Assembly (NCBI RefSeq): GCF_002941025.1
Contig: NZ_PTJS01000001.1
Span: 1,922,001-1,986,000 of the forward strand
Source of the DNA: Streptomyces sp. QL37
GTDB lineage: Bacteria; Actinomycetota; Actinomycetes; Streptomycetales; Streptomycetaceae
Length of the DNA stretch: 64,000 bases
Direction: 5' to 3'
Below the pieces are notes generated by a model, which was not told the origin of the DNA, searched no databases, and worked only from the letters and a program-made list of their open reading frames with translations. The translations under genes and the position numbers were made by a program. Positions within the stretch are counted from its first letter, which is position 1; each line of letters starts with the position of its first letter. Positions 54,296-63,694 of this stretch are shown one piece after another.

Positions 54296-54961
54296 TCAGA
54301 TCTTCCCCCGGTCCCACGCGTTCAGCATCCCGTCGAAGGAACGGACCAGGGCCAGTACAGCGGCCCCGGAACGCGGGTCCAGGAACCCTTCCTGGAGGTG
54401 TATTCGGTTCCCGTGCGCCTTGAATTCCAGGGGGACCCGGCCGCCCTCGCGCCAGATGATGCGGCCCGGTCCGCGAGGGACGTCGCCGCCACCGAACAAG
54501 GCCGACACGAAGAGGAACGGCAGCAGGGGCGAGAACAGCCACCACACGCACCACCAGACGATCCGGCCCTTGTATCCCACCGCGTCGGGTGCGCCGGGCC
54601 GGCTCACCGTCCACCGCGTACGCAGCCCCTTCCTGAAGCCCTTCTCGCGTACGACGGTGCACAGGAGTTCGCCCTGCGCGCCGAGCACCTGAAAGACCGA
54701 GACGCCCTTCCCGCAGGAGACGGTCACCACGGTGGCGGCCCGTGCCCCGCGGTACTCGTCCGCCCACAGGACGAAGGAGCGCGCGCCGCTGCCCCGGGCC
54801 GCGAGATAGGCGGGCACGCCGCCCGGCGGCAGCTCCCGTTCCACATACCCCACGGTCCAGGACGGCCCCGGCTTGGCGAAGAAGTCGACCTTGCGGGCGA
54901 CCGGCTCGGGAGCGACACCCCCCGGTCGCCTCGGGTGACTCATCGTCAGCATGCCGGTCAT
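54296..54961 (-). CDS. Hypothetical protein with one membrane segment (221 aa)
   Basis: A protein with a soluble N-terminal domain of about 130 residues (a beta-rich fold; KPGPSWTVGYVERELPPGGVPAYLAA...SCGKGVSVFQVLGAQGELLCTVVREKG), one Trp-rich hydrophobic segment near 134-156 and a C-terminal domain of about 60 residues. ATG 54961 has GGAGG upstream. The N-terminal part resembles scramblase-like or tubby-fold sequences in layout only. Function unknown. Confidence 0.7.
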   Translation of the reverse strand: MTGMLTMSHPRRPGGVAPEPVARKVDFFAKPGPSWTVGYVERELPPGGVPAYLAARGSGARSFVLWADEYRGARAATVVTVSCGKGVSVFQVLGAQGELLCTVVREKGFRKGLRTRWTVSRPGAPDAVGYKGRIVWWCVWWLFSPLLPFLFVSALFGGGDVPRGPGRIIWREGGRVPLEFKAHGNRIHLQEGFLDPRSGAAVLALVRSFDGMLNAWDRGKI

Positions 54962-55109
54962 CCGGTGTCCTCCCTCGTACGGTCCCCGCCGCTGCGAAGA
55001 GCGTACGGATCCTACGACCATGAGGGTGCCCCCGACTCAGGCAGCGACCAACTAGGCTTGCTTCCAAGAGGTTTCAGCCTCGCGAGTCCGTGCTGCCGGG
55101 CCGGAGGGC

Positions 55110-56003
55110 TCAGACGACGACGACCCGGCGACCGCGCGAGTGACCGGCCTGGCTGTCGATGTGCGCCGCAGCGGCCTCGGCGAGCGTGTAGGTCTTCTCG
55201 ACCGGGATGTGGAGCTTCCCCGCCGAGATGAGGCGGGACGCCTGGACGAGCGCGTCCGGCAGGCTCCCCGCCACGCCGGAGAACCGGACTCCGAGCGCGG
55301 GTGCGTCGAGGTCGGCGATGGAGATCACCTTCCGCGGATCCCCGGTCAGCTCGACGAGTTCACGGATCACGCCCGAACCGGCCAGATCGAGGGCGGCGTC
55401 GACAGGGCCGAGCCGCCGCACCCGCTCGGCCCAGCCGTCGCCGTACGTCGTGGCGAGGGCGCCCAGGCTCCGCAGATAGTCCTGGTTGGCGGCACCGGCG
55501 ATGCCGGTCACCGCGATGCCGCGGTCGCGGGCGATCTGCAGCACCGCCGACCCGACTCCCCCGGACGCGCCACTGACCAGCAGCGTCTGCCCGGGCCGCA
55601 CACCGACCTCGCGGATGACGCGCAGCGCGGTCTCCACCGGGGAGGGGTAGCCGGCCGCCTCTTCGAACGTCAGCCCCTCAGGCATCCGGGCCCAGGCCGA
55701 CAGCACGGCGAACTCGGCGTAGGTGCTGGAGCCCCTGCCGAACACGTGGTCGCCGACCGCGGCCCCTTCGACCCCCTCGCCGACCTCGTCCACCACCCCG
55801 GCGGCGTCCAGCCCGAGTCCGGAGGGCAACTCCATCGGACGGGCCTTCTGGAACTGGCCCTCACGCACTCTCCAGTCGTGGGGGATGACGCCGGCCGCCC
55901 GCACGGCGATACGTATGCGACCGGGACCCGCGTGGGGCTCCTCGGCATCCATGAGTTGCAGGACGTCCGGACCGCCGAACTCGGCGAAGCTCACTTTCTT
56001 CAT
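55110..56003 (-). CDS. Zinc-free quinone-oxidoreductase-type NADP-dependent enzyme
   Basis: A 297-residue medium-chain reductase of the quinone oxidoreductase group. The N-terminal GroES-like domain (GGPDVLQLMDAEEPHAGPGRIRI...) lacks the zinc cysteines of alcohol dehydrogenases. The Rossmann motif is SGASGGVGSAVLQIA (about 144-158). It probably reduces quinones or enals using NADPH. Divergent from a TetR gene across an 87-bp region full of repeats, so it is the likely target of that regulator. Confidence 0.9.
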   Translation of the reverse strand: MKKVSFAEFGGPDVLQLMDAEEPHAGPGRIRIAVRAAGVIPHDWRVREGQFQKARPMELPSGLGLDAAGVVDEVGEGVEGAAVGDHVFGRGSSTYAEFAVLSAWARMPEGLTFEEAAGYPSPVETALRVIREVGVRPGQTLLVSGASGGVGSAVLQIARDRGIAVTGIAGAANQDYLRSLGALATTYGDGWAERVRRLGPVDAALDLAGSGVIRELVELTGDPRKVISIADLDAPALGVRFSGVAGSLPDALVQASRLISAGKLHIPVEKTYTLAEAAAAHIDSQAGHSRGRRVVVV

Positions 56004-56019
56004 GCGGTGGACCGTAACA

Positions 56020-56071
56020 CTAACGGTTAGGGTTTTTGAACGGTTAGCGTTTTGGAACGGTTACGGTTTCC
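56020..56071. promoter_or_regulatory. Three tandem 17-bp repeats between TetR and oxidoreductase genes
   Basis: AACGGTTAGGGTTTTTG (56022-56038), AACGGTTAGCGTTTTGG (56039-56055) and AACGGTTACGGTTTCC (56056-56071) are direct repeats with an exact 17-bp period. The first also completes CTAAC-G-GTTAG (56020-56030), a perfect inverted repeat with a one-base centre. They lie between the two divergent starts and are probably the TetR binding array. Confidence 0.75.
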
Positions 56072-56090
56072 TAGCTGATAGCGTGCGGGC

Positions 56091-56678
56091 ATGACCGTGC
56101 CGCCCGGGCGCCGTGAGCGCAAGAAAGCCGCGACCCGCCAGAAGATCGCTGACGCCGCCCTGCGGCTCTTCCTGGAACGCGGTTACGACGCGGTGGGCAT
56201 CCGTGATGTGGCCGCCGAGGCCGATGTGGCCGTGACCACGCTCTTCTCCCACTTCGCCTCGAAGGAGGCCCTGGTCTTCGAGCAGGACGAGGACTTCGAG
56301 CAACGCCTCACGCGAGCGGTCACCGGCCGGGCTCCGCAGGAGCCGCTCATCCCCGCGCTGCGGCGCGAGATCCACGCCATGGTGCGGCACTGCACGACGC
56401 GCGACGGCGCGCCGATCTGGCGCATGATCGACGGATCGCCCGCCCTGCGGAAGTTCGAGGACTCGATGAGGCTGCGCCACGCGGAGACGCTGGCGACGGC
56501 CATCGCCGCCGATCCCGGACTGTCACGGACCGGGACCGCGAGCCGGGCGATCGCGCGGTTCGTGGTCGACGCCCATTCGCTGGCCCGCGAGGCGGCCGAT
56601 CCGGAGGCCGCGGTGGACGAGATCTTCCGGATGATCGAGGCGGCCTGGGAGGTCACCCACCCCGCTCGGCACGAGTGA
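56091..56678 (+). CDS. TetR-family transcriptional regulator
   Basis: A 195-residue repressor with the TetR helix-turn-helix at about residues 15-60 (RQKIADAALRLFLERGYDAVGIRDVAAEADVAVTTLFSHFASKEAL). The ligand-binding domain is generic. It probably controls itself and the divergent oxidoreductase through the 17-bp repeats. Confidence 0.93.
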   Translation: MTVPPGRRERKKAATRQKIADAALRLFLERGYDAVGIRDVAAEADVAVTTLFSHFASKEALVFEQDEDFEQRLTRAVTGRAPQEPLIPALRREIHAMVRHCTTRDGAPIWRMIDGSPALRKFEDSMRLRHAETLATAIAADPGLSRTGTASRAIARFVVDAHSLAREAADPEAAVDEIFRMIEAAWEVTHPARHE

Positions 56679-56696
56679 GGCGGCCCCGGGGCCGTC

Positions 56697-56719
56697 GACG
56701 GGCCGGGACCCGGCCCGTC
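56697..56719. terminator. Terminator hairpin between TetR and M24 peptidase genes
   Basis: GACGGGCCGGG (56697-56707) and CCCGGCCCGTC (56709-56719) are perfect 11-bp arms around one base, so a 9-bp stem with a five-base loop is realistic. It sits between convergent gene ends. Confidence 0.75.
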
Positions 56720-56735
56720 CACCCGGCAGCGAGCG

Positions 56736-57866
56736 CTACTCGACGATCGCCAGTTCGCGCGCGGTGGTGTTCAGCCGCCTGCCCCCGCTCTCCGTGACCG
56801 TGACGATGTCCTCGATGCGGACGCCGAAGCGGCCGGGGAGGTAGACGCCCGGCTCGACGGAGAAGCACATCCCGGGGACCAGCGGCTGCTCCTCGCCCTC
56901 GATCATGTAGGGCGGTTCATGGGTGGTGACGCCGATGCCGTGGCCGGTGCGGTGGATGAACCGTTCCCCGTAGCCGAACTCGGTGATGACGGCACGGGCC
57001 GCCCGGTCGATCTCCTGGCAGGCCACGCCGGGCCGCACGGCACGGCAGCCGGCGTCCTGTGCCTCCCGTACGACGTCGTGGACCCGCTGCTCCTCGGCGG
57101 TGGGTTCGCCGACATGGACCGTGCGGGAGGTGTCGGAGCCGTAGCCGTGCATCAGCCCGCCGAAGTCCAGGACGACCATGTCGCCCCCCTCGATGGTGCG
57201 GTCGCCCGCCTCGTGGTGCGGGTTGGCGCCGTTCGGGCCGGAGCCGACCACGGTGAAGTCGACCTGGGAGTGCCCGTGTTCGATGAGGAGGGCGGCCAGA
57301 TCGGCGGCCACGTCGCTCTCCCGCCGGCCGGAGAAGCGGACCTTCAGGATCTCCTCGTACGTCGCGTCGGCGGCGGCCCCCGCGGCGGCGAGCCGCTCCA
57401 GCTCGGCCGCGTCCTTGACCGCGCGCAGCATCGGCAGGGCCTCGGTGAGCGAGGCGTAGGAGGAGTCGGGGAGGAGCTTGCGCAGGGCGAGCAGATGCAG
57501 CGCCCAGGCGTTGTCGCTGATCCCGAACCGGCCCTTGGCGTGCAGCAGACCGGCGGTCAGGGTGTAGGGGTTCGCCGCGTCGGTCCACTCCCGCAGGGCG
57601 AGGGCGGGGGCGCCCGCCGCGCGTTCCGCGTCGGCTGCCTCCAGGGCCGGCACGACGAGAACGGGTTCGTGGCCCGCCCGCAGGACGAGCAGGGTGAGGC
57701 GCTCGGTGTCCGCGGTCGGCCGGTAGCCGGTGAGGTGGACCATGTCGGGGCCGGGCGCGACGAGCACGCCGGCCAGGCCCGCCGCGTCGGCCGTCTCCGC
57801 GGCGCGGGTCATCCTGGCCCGGTAGTCGTCGGCGGTGAAGGGCACGGGCTGGTCGGTGCTGGACAT
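56736..57866 (-). CDS. M24 family Xaa-Pro aminopeptidase-like protein
   Basis: A 376-residue pita-bread metallopeptidase. An N-terminal creatinase-like domain covers about 1-150. The dinuclear metal ligands are D234 (VVLDFGG), D245 (GSDTSRT), H309 (RTGHGIG), E338 (SVEPG) and E352 (RIEDIV). It should release N-terminal residues before proline; prolidase or creatinase activity is possible. ATG 57866 has GGAGGT four bases upstream. Confidence 0.93.
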   Translation of the reverse strand: MSSTDQPVPFTADDYRARMTRAAETADAAGLAGVLVAPGPDMVHLTGYRPTADTERLTLLVLRAGHEPVLVVPALEAADAERAAGAPALALREWTDAANPYTLTAGLLHAKGRFGISDNAWALHLLALRKLLPDSSYASLTEALPMLRAVKDAAELERLAAAGAAADATYEEILKVRFSGRRESDVAADLAALLIEHGHSQVDFTVVGSGPNGANPHHEAGDRTIEGGDMVVLDFGGLMHGYGSDTSRTVHVGEPTAEEQRVHDVVREAQDAGCRAVRPGVACQEIDRAARAVITEFGYGERFIHRTGHGIGVTTHEPPYMIEGEEQPLVPGMCFSVEPGVYLPGRFGVRIEDIVTVTESGGRRLNTTARELAIVE

Positions 57867-58016
57867 GAGGACCTCCTGGCGGGGCGACGCGGCACACAGC
57901 ATCCTGCCCGGCCGCCCGGGCGGACGCGAGCAGGATTCCGGGTGTGCCGCGCCGCGCTCGGCGAACCGCGCCGCTGTTCACGGCCGGCGGGAACCGGCCG
58001 TGCGGATCCGTACGCC

Positions 58017-58856
58017 TCAGCGGAACGCGGCGACGTTGCGGGCGGCCCAGTCGGCGAAGGGGCGCGGAGCACGGCCGATGACCCGCTGGACGTCCGGACT
58101 GACGCGCAGCTCCGCCGGGCTCGGGGAGCCGAGGATGTCCAGGGTGTCGTCGGCGAGCTCCGCCGGCATGCTCCGGCTCATGGCGGTCCGTGCCTCGTCA
58201 CGGGTGAGCTCGTGGAAGCGCACGGATGAGCCCAGCGCGGTGGCGATCGCCTCCGTCTGACCGCGCGGGGTGATCACCTCCGGGCCGGTCAGCTCGTACA
58301 CGCCGCCGGTGTGCCGGCCGTCCAGCAGGCAGGCCGCCGCGACCGCGGCGATGTCCGCGGGGTCGATGACCGGCACCCCGATGTCACCGAAGGGCGCGGC
58401 GACGACCTGTCGGGTGCGGACGGACTCGGCCCACCACAGGGCGTTGGAGGCGAAGCCGCCCGGCCGCAGGAGGACCCACTCCAGGCCGGACTGCCGCAGC
58501 GTGTCCTCCAGTGCGCGCATCGCGATCCGCGTCCGGCCCGAGGGCCTGGTCACCACGCCCAGTGTGGAGAGCAGGACGACCCGGCGGACCCCGGCGGCCG
58601 CGGCTTCGCCGATGATGTCGGCCGGGTTGGCTCCGGTGGCGTGCAGGTCGCCGGAGAGCAGCAGGAAAAGCGCCTCCGCCCCGGCCAGCGCGGGCTTCAG
58701 GCCGACCGGCTCGGCCAGGTCGGCCACCACGTGGCGGACGCCGTCCGGCACCGCCGCCGTGTGCCGCGACACCGCCGTCACCCGCCGGCCCGCCTCCGCC
58801 AGTGCCTGCGTCAACGGACGGCCGATGTTTCCGGTGGCCCCGGTCACTACGATCAT
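58017..58856 (-). CDS. NmrA-like NAD(P)-binding protein
   Basis: A 279-residue atypical short-chain dehydrogenase opening MIVVTGATGNIGRPLTQALAEAGRRV, the NmrA/azoreductase-like Rossmann start. It has no Tyr-x-x-x-Lys active pair, so it may sense redox or reduce quinones. GAGGAG precedes the start. Divergent from the HxlR gene, which probably regulates it. Confidence 0.9.
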   Translation of the reverse strand: MIVVTGATGNIGRPLTQALAEAGRRVTAVSRHTAAVPDGVRHVVADLAEPVGLKPALAGAEALFLLLSGDLHATGANPADIIGEAAAAGVRRVVLLSTLGVVTRPSGRTRIAMRALEDTLRQSGLEWVLLRPGGFASNALWWAESVRTRQVVAAPFGDIGVPVIDPADIAAVAAACLLDGRHTGGVYELTGPEVITPRGQTEAIATALGSSVRFHELTRDEARTAMSRSMPAELADDTLDILGSPSPAELRVSPDVQRVIGRAPRPFADWAARNVAAFR

Positions 58857-58916
58857 GGTCAGCTCCTCGTCAGATGCCTTCTGTGGGCCTGACGTTAGGA
58901 GCGTCGGCTAACTTTT

Positions 58917-58938
58917 GGTAAGGACATACCTCAAGGTA
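58917..58938. promoter_or_regulatory. Candidate HxlR operator
   Basis: GGTA-AGGACA-TACC (58917-58930) is an inverted repeat, and GGTAAG recurs at 58935-58940. It lies 11-32 bases before the HxlR start in the divergent region. HxlR-family proteins bind such spaced GGTA/TACC or GTA/TAC elements; the assignment is inferred. Confidence 0.45.
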
Positions 58939-58948
58939 AGCTCATGGC

Positions 58949-59326
58949 ATGGTGGAAGGCGCGCAGCGCAGACAGGTCGAGCCAGGCAGGCGGTATGACG
59001 TGTTTCACACGGACTGCGCCGCGCGAGACGTGGTCGGCCATGTCACCAGCAGGTGGGGCGTGTGGGTGCTGATCGCCTTGCGGAGCAACAGCCTCCGGTT
59101 CTATGAGCTGCGCGAGAGCATCCAGGGCATCAGCGAGAAGATGCTCGCCCAGACCCTGCGCGCACTGGTCCAGGACGGCCTGGTCTGGCGGGAGGTCGAG
59201 CCGACGACGCCGCCCCAGGTCACCTACGGGCTGACCGAGTTCGGCCGGGATGTCGGCGAGCCGCTGACGGAGCTGTTCGACCGGATCACCCGGCGGTTGT
59301 CGCCGCGCGGCGCCGACGGCCCGTAG
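58949..59326 (+). CDS. HxlR-family winged-helix regulator
   Basis: A 125-residue regulator with the HxlR pattern: C23 in TDCAARDVVGHVTSRWGVWVLIAL, then LRFYELRESIQGISEKMLAQTLRALVQDGLVWREV. Many relatives sense quinones, aldehydes or oxidants through the N-terminal Cys. Divergent from the NmrA-like gene, a common pairing for redox defence. Confidence 0.92.
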   Translation: MVEGAQRRQVEPGRRYDVFHTDCAARDVVGHVTSRWGVWVLIALRSNSLRFYELRESIQGISEKMLAQTLRALVQDGLVWREVEPTTPPQVTYGLTEFGRDVGEPLTELFDRITRRLSPRGADGP

Positions 59327-59375
59327 CCGCCCATGGCCGCGCGGGGCCGGCACCACCGCGCCTCGCCGCGTCCGC

Positions 59376-60011
59376 TCAGCGAAGCCGCACGACCAGGTCG
59401 GCCCGGTCGCGGTGGCGCTCGACCAGCCGGGCGTTGCGCTCGTCGGAGCCGGCGACCCAGCGCTCGGCGTGGGGACGCGGCTTCCCGAAGCGCACGTGCC
59501 GCTCCACGAGCCTGCCTACCCGCAGCCCCGGGTCGGCGTCCAGGAACCACACCTCGTCCAGCAGGCCGCGCACCGGGGCCCAGGGCCCTTCGTCCAGCAG
59601 CAGGTAGTTGCCCTCGGTCACGACCAGCGGGACGTCCGCCGGGACGCGCACCGACCCGGCGACCGGCTCCTCCAGCGCCCGGTCGAAGGCGGGCGCGTAC
59701 ACCGGGTCCTGGCCCCCGGGAGCGCGCAGCCGCCGAAGCAGGGCGGCGTATCCGGCGGCGTCGAAGGTGTCGGGGGCGCCCTTGCGGTCGGCCCGCCCGA
59801 GGCGTTCCAGCTCCGCCCCGGCCAGGTGGAAGCCGTCCATCGGGACGAGGACCGCACGGCCTTCGAGCCGTTCGACGATCCGGGCGGCCAGCGTCGACTT
59901 CCCGGCTCCGGGCGCGCCCGCGATGCCGAGGATGCGGCGGTGGCCCCCGGCGGCGAGGCCCCGGGCGCGGTCCGCCAGCGTGGCGAGGTCGATCGTCTCC
60001 ATGGCGGGCAT
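59376..60011 (-). CDS. Nucleoside/panthothenate-kinase-like P-loop kinase
   Basis: A 211-residue kinase with Walker A GAPGAGKST (32-40), then VPMDGFHLAGAEL and VVTEGNYLLL, as in uridine kinase and pantothenate kinase relatives. These small actinobacterial proteins are usually annotated as nucleoside/nucleotide kinase family; the substrate is not known. The start at 60011 has CGGGG just upstream; one three codons later is possible. Confidence 0.87.
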   Translation of the reverse strand: MPAMETIDLATLADRARGLAAGGHRRILGIAGAPGAGKSTLAARIVERLEGRAVLVPMDGFHLAGAELERLGRADRKGAPDTFDAAGYAALLRRLRAPGGQDPVYAPAFDRALEEPVAGSVRVPADVPLVVTEGNYLLLDEGPWAPVRGLLDEVWFLDADPGLRVGRLVERHVRFGKPRPHAERWVAGSDERNARLVERHRDRADLVVRLR

Positions 60012-60089
60012 TGTCCCCGCACGGAACCGGGGCGCGTTAGTGTTACGTATAACTCACGCAGTGTCCGCACGTCGAGGACGAGGTCCCCC

Positions 60090-60476
60090 ATGTCTCACAT
60101 CGCCCTGGTCACGCTGGTCGTCCGCGACTACGACGAGGCCGTCTCCTTCTACACCGGCGCCCTGGGGTTCGAGCTGGTCGAGGACACGGACCGGGGCGGC
60201 GGCACCCGCTGGGTCGTCGTGCGGCCGCGTGGCACCACGGGCACGGGGCTGCTGCTGGCACGTGCCAAGGACGAGGCCCAGCTCGCGAGTGTCGGGGCGC
60301 AGACGGGCGGCCGGGTCGGTTTCTTCCTGCACACGGAGGACTTCGCGGGCGACCACGAGCGGATGCGGGCCGCCGGGGTCCGCTTCCTGGAGGAGCCGAG
60401 GCACGAGACGTACGGTTCCGTCGCGGTCTTCGAGGACCTCTACGGCAACCGGTGGGACCTGCTCCAGCCGGCGTGA
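60090..60476 (+). CDS. VOC family (glyoxalase/bleomycin-resistance fold) protein
   Basis: A 128-residue two-unit beta-alpha-beta-beta-beta protein: IALVTLVVRDYDEAVSFYTGALGFELVEDT and, in the second half, VAVFEDLYGNRWDLLQP. The metal ligands would be His4 and the final Glu/Asp residues. Reaction or ligand unknown. GAGG lies before the ATG. GTTA-CGTA-TAAC (60042-60053) upstream is a small inverted repeat of unknown value. Confidence 0.88.
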   Translation: MSHIALVTLVVRDYDEAVSFYTGALGFELVEDTDRGGGTRWVVVRPRGTTGTGLLLARAKDEAQLASVGAQTGGRVGFFLHTEDFAGDHERMRAAGVRFLEEPRHETYGSVAVFEDLYGNRWDLLQPA

Positions 60477-60493
60477 CGGCCGGCCCGGGCGCG

Positions 60494-61399
60494 TCACACC
60501 GGCCCGGCCGCCGTGCGCAGTGCTTCCAGGACCGGCCTGATCAGGGGGTGCCCCTCGGCCCCCTGCCGCACGGCGGCGAAGACCCGGCGGGTCGGGGCGG
60601 CGCCCTCCACGGGCCGTACGACGACCTGGCCGAGCTCAGTGCCGCGCAGCGCCGAGCGGGGCACGAGCGCCACCCCGGCGCCCGCCCCGGCCAGGGCGAC
60701 GACGGCGTGGAAGTCGTCCGACGAGTGCTCCAGCCGGGGTTCGAAGCCTGCGTACTCGCAGGCCAGGACCACCACGTCGTGGCAGGGGTTGCCGGGGTAC
60801 GGGCCGATCCACGCGTCCTTGTCGAGATCGGCGACGGCGACGTGGTCCTGGCCCGCGAGACGGTGGCCGACCGGCAGCACCGCGTCGAAGGGCTCGGAGT
60901 ACAGCGGCACCCGGGTCAGCCGCCGGTCGTCGTCGCCGGGCGCGCCCCGGTATTCGACGGCGACCGCCACATCGACCTGCCGGTCCAGCACCATCGGCAC
61001 GCTGGCGTCACCCTCGGCGTCCTGCACCCGGACCCGGATGCCGGGGGCCGTGCGGGTGAGTTCGGCGATCGCGGGGGCGAGGACGAGCCCGATGCCCGTG
61101 GCGAAGGCGGCGACGGTGACCGTCCCGGCGACGCCCTTGCTGTAGTCGGCGAGCTCCGCCTCCGCCCGCTCCAGCTGGGCGAGGACCGCGTTGGCGTGGG
61201 TCAGCAGGATCTCCCCCGCCGCGGTCAGCCGGGCCCCGCGCGCCCCGCGCTCGACCAGCCGGTGGCCGGTCTCCTGCTCCAGGGCTGCGAGCTGCTGGGA
61301 GACCGCGGAGGGGGTCAGATACAGCGCGGCGGCCGCGGCTGTCACCGTGCGGTGGTCCGCCACCGCACGGAGGATACGCAGCCGCCGTGCATCGATCAT
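60494..61399 (-). CDS. LysR-family transcriptional regulator
   Basis: A 301-residue regulator with an N-terminal winged helix (LRILRAVADHRTVTAAAAALYLTPSAVSQQLAALEQETG, residues 7-45) and an LTTR effector domain (VTVAAFATGIGLVLAP...). It follows kbl by 30 bases on the same strand, so it may belong to the tdh-kbl unit rather than being divergent from its target as is more usual. Confidence 0.92.
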   Translation of the reverse strand: MIDARRLRILRAVADHRTVTAAAAALYLTPSAVSQQLAALEQETGHRLVERGARGARLTAAGEILLTHANAVLAQLERAEAELADYSKGVAGTVTVAAFATGIGLVLAPAIAELTRTAPGIRVRVQDAEGDASVPMVLDRQVDVAVAVEYRGAPGDDDRRLTRVPLYSEPFDAVLPVGHRLAGQDHVAVADLDKDAWIGPYPGNPCHDVVVLACEYAGFEPRLEHSSDDFHAVVALAGAGAGVALVPRSALRGTELGQVVVRPVEGAAPTRRVFAAVRQGAEGHPLIRPVLEALRTAAGPV

Positions 61400-61429
61400 G
61401 CGCCCATGATCCCAGATGGTGAGACGGTG

Positions 61430-62623
<1,194 letters not shown>

Positions 62624-62665
62624 CAGGGGTGTCTCCCAGGTGGATACGGGTGCGTACGAGGAGCG

Positions 62666-63694
62666 TCAGGCGGCCCAGTCGAGCAGGACCTTGCCGCCGA
62701 GACCGCTCGCGGCGTCGTCGAAGGCGGCTTCGAAGTCGCGGTAGCCGTACCGGCCGGTGATGACGGGGGCGAGGTCGAGCCCGCCCTCCAGGAGAACGGA
62801 CATGGCGTACCAGGTCTCGTACATCTCGCGGCCGTAGATGCCCTTGATGGTGAGCATCGAGGTGACGACGCGGGACCAGTCGACGGGGAACTCGGCGGAC
62901 GGCAGTCCGAGCATCGCGATCCGGCCGCCGTGCGTCATGTTCGCGATCATGTCCCGCATGGCCTCGGGGCGTCCGGACATCTCCAGGCCGATGTCGAAGC
63001 CCTCACGCAGGCCCAGGGTGCGCTGGCCGTCGGCGATGGTCGCGCCGCCGACGTTCAGGGCGAGGTCCACCCCGACCTTCCTGGCCAGGTCGAGCCGGGC
63101 CTCGCTGACGTCGGTGATGACGACGTTGCGGGCGCCGGCGTGGCGGGCCACGGCGGCGGCCATGATGCCGATCGGGCCGGCGCCGGTGATCAGCACGTCC
63201 TCGCCGACCAGGGGGAAGGAGAGCGCCGTGTGCACGGCGTTGCCGAACGGGTCGAAGATCGCGGCGACGTCGAGGTCGACCTTGTCCCGGTGCACCCAGA
63301 CGTTCGACGCGGGAAGCGCGAGGTATTCGGCGAACGCCCCGTCGCGGCCGACCCCGAGCCCGAGGGTGGAGCGGCACAGGTGACGGCGCCCGGCGAGACA
63401 GTTGCGGCACTTCCCGCAGACCAGGTGGCCCTCTCCGCTGACCAGGTCGCCGATCTTGATGTCGACGACGTCGGCGCCGACCCCGGCGACCTCGCCGACG
63501 AACTCGTGGCCCAGGACGAGCGGGGTGCGCACGGCCTGCCGCGCCCAGCCGTCGTAGTCGCGGATGTGCAGGTCGGTGCCGCAGATCCCGGTGCGCAGCA
63601 CCTTGATCAGCACGTCCCCGGGTCCGGTCTCCGGCTCCGGCACGTCCATCAGCCACAGTCCGGGCTCGGCCTTGTGCTTCACGAGTGCCTTCAC
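62666..63694 (-). CDS. tdh: L-threonine 3-dehydrogenase
   Basis: A 342-residue zinc medium-chain dehydrogenase oxidising threonine to 2-amino-3-oxobutyrate. The catalytic zinc site is C38 with H63/E64 (GHEF), and the structural zinc site is C93, C96, C99, C107. The NAD fold has [20 protein letters not shown]. The GTG at 63694 follows GGGAG; the longer frame to 63826 reads through the leader. Confidence 0.95.
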   Translation of the reverse strand: MKALVKHKAEPGLWLMDVPEPETGPGDVLIKVLRTGICGTDLHIRDYDGWARQAVRTPLVLGHEFVGEVAGVGADVVDIKIGDLVSGEGHLVCGKCRNCLAGRRHLCRSTLGLGVGRDGAFAEYLALPASNVWVHRDKVDLDVAAIFDPFGNAVHTALSFPLVGEDVLITGAGPIGIMAAAVARHAGARNVVITDVSEARLDLARKVGVDLALNVGGATIADGQRTLGLREGFDIGLEMSGRPEAMRDMIANMTHGGRIAMLGLPSAEFPVDWSRVVTSMLTIKGIYGREMYETWYAMSVLLEGGLDLAPVITGRYGYRDFEAAFDDAASGLGGKVLLDWAA

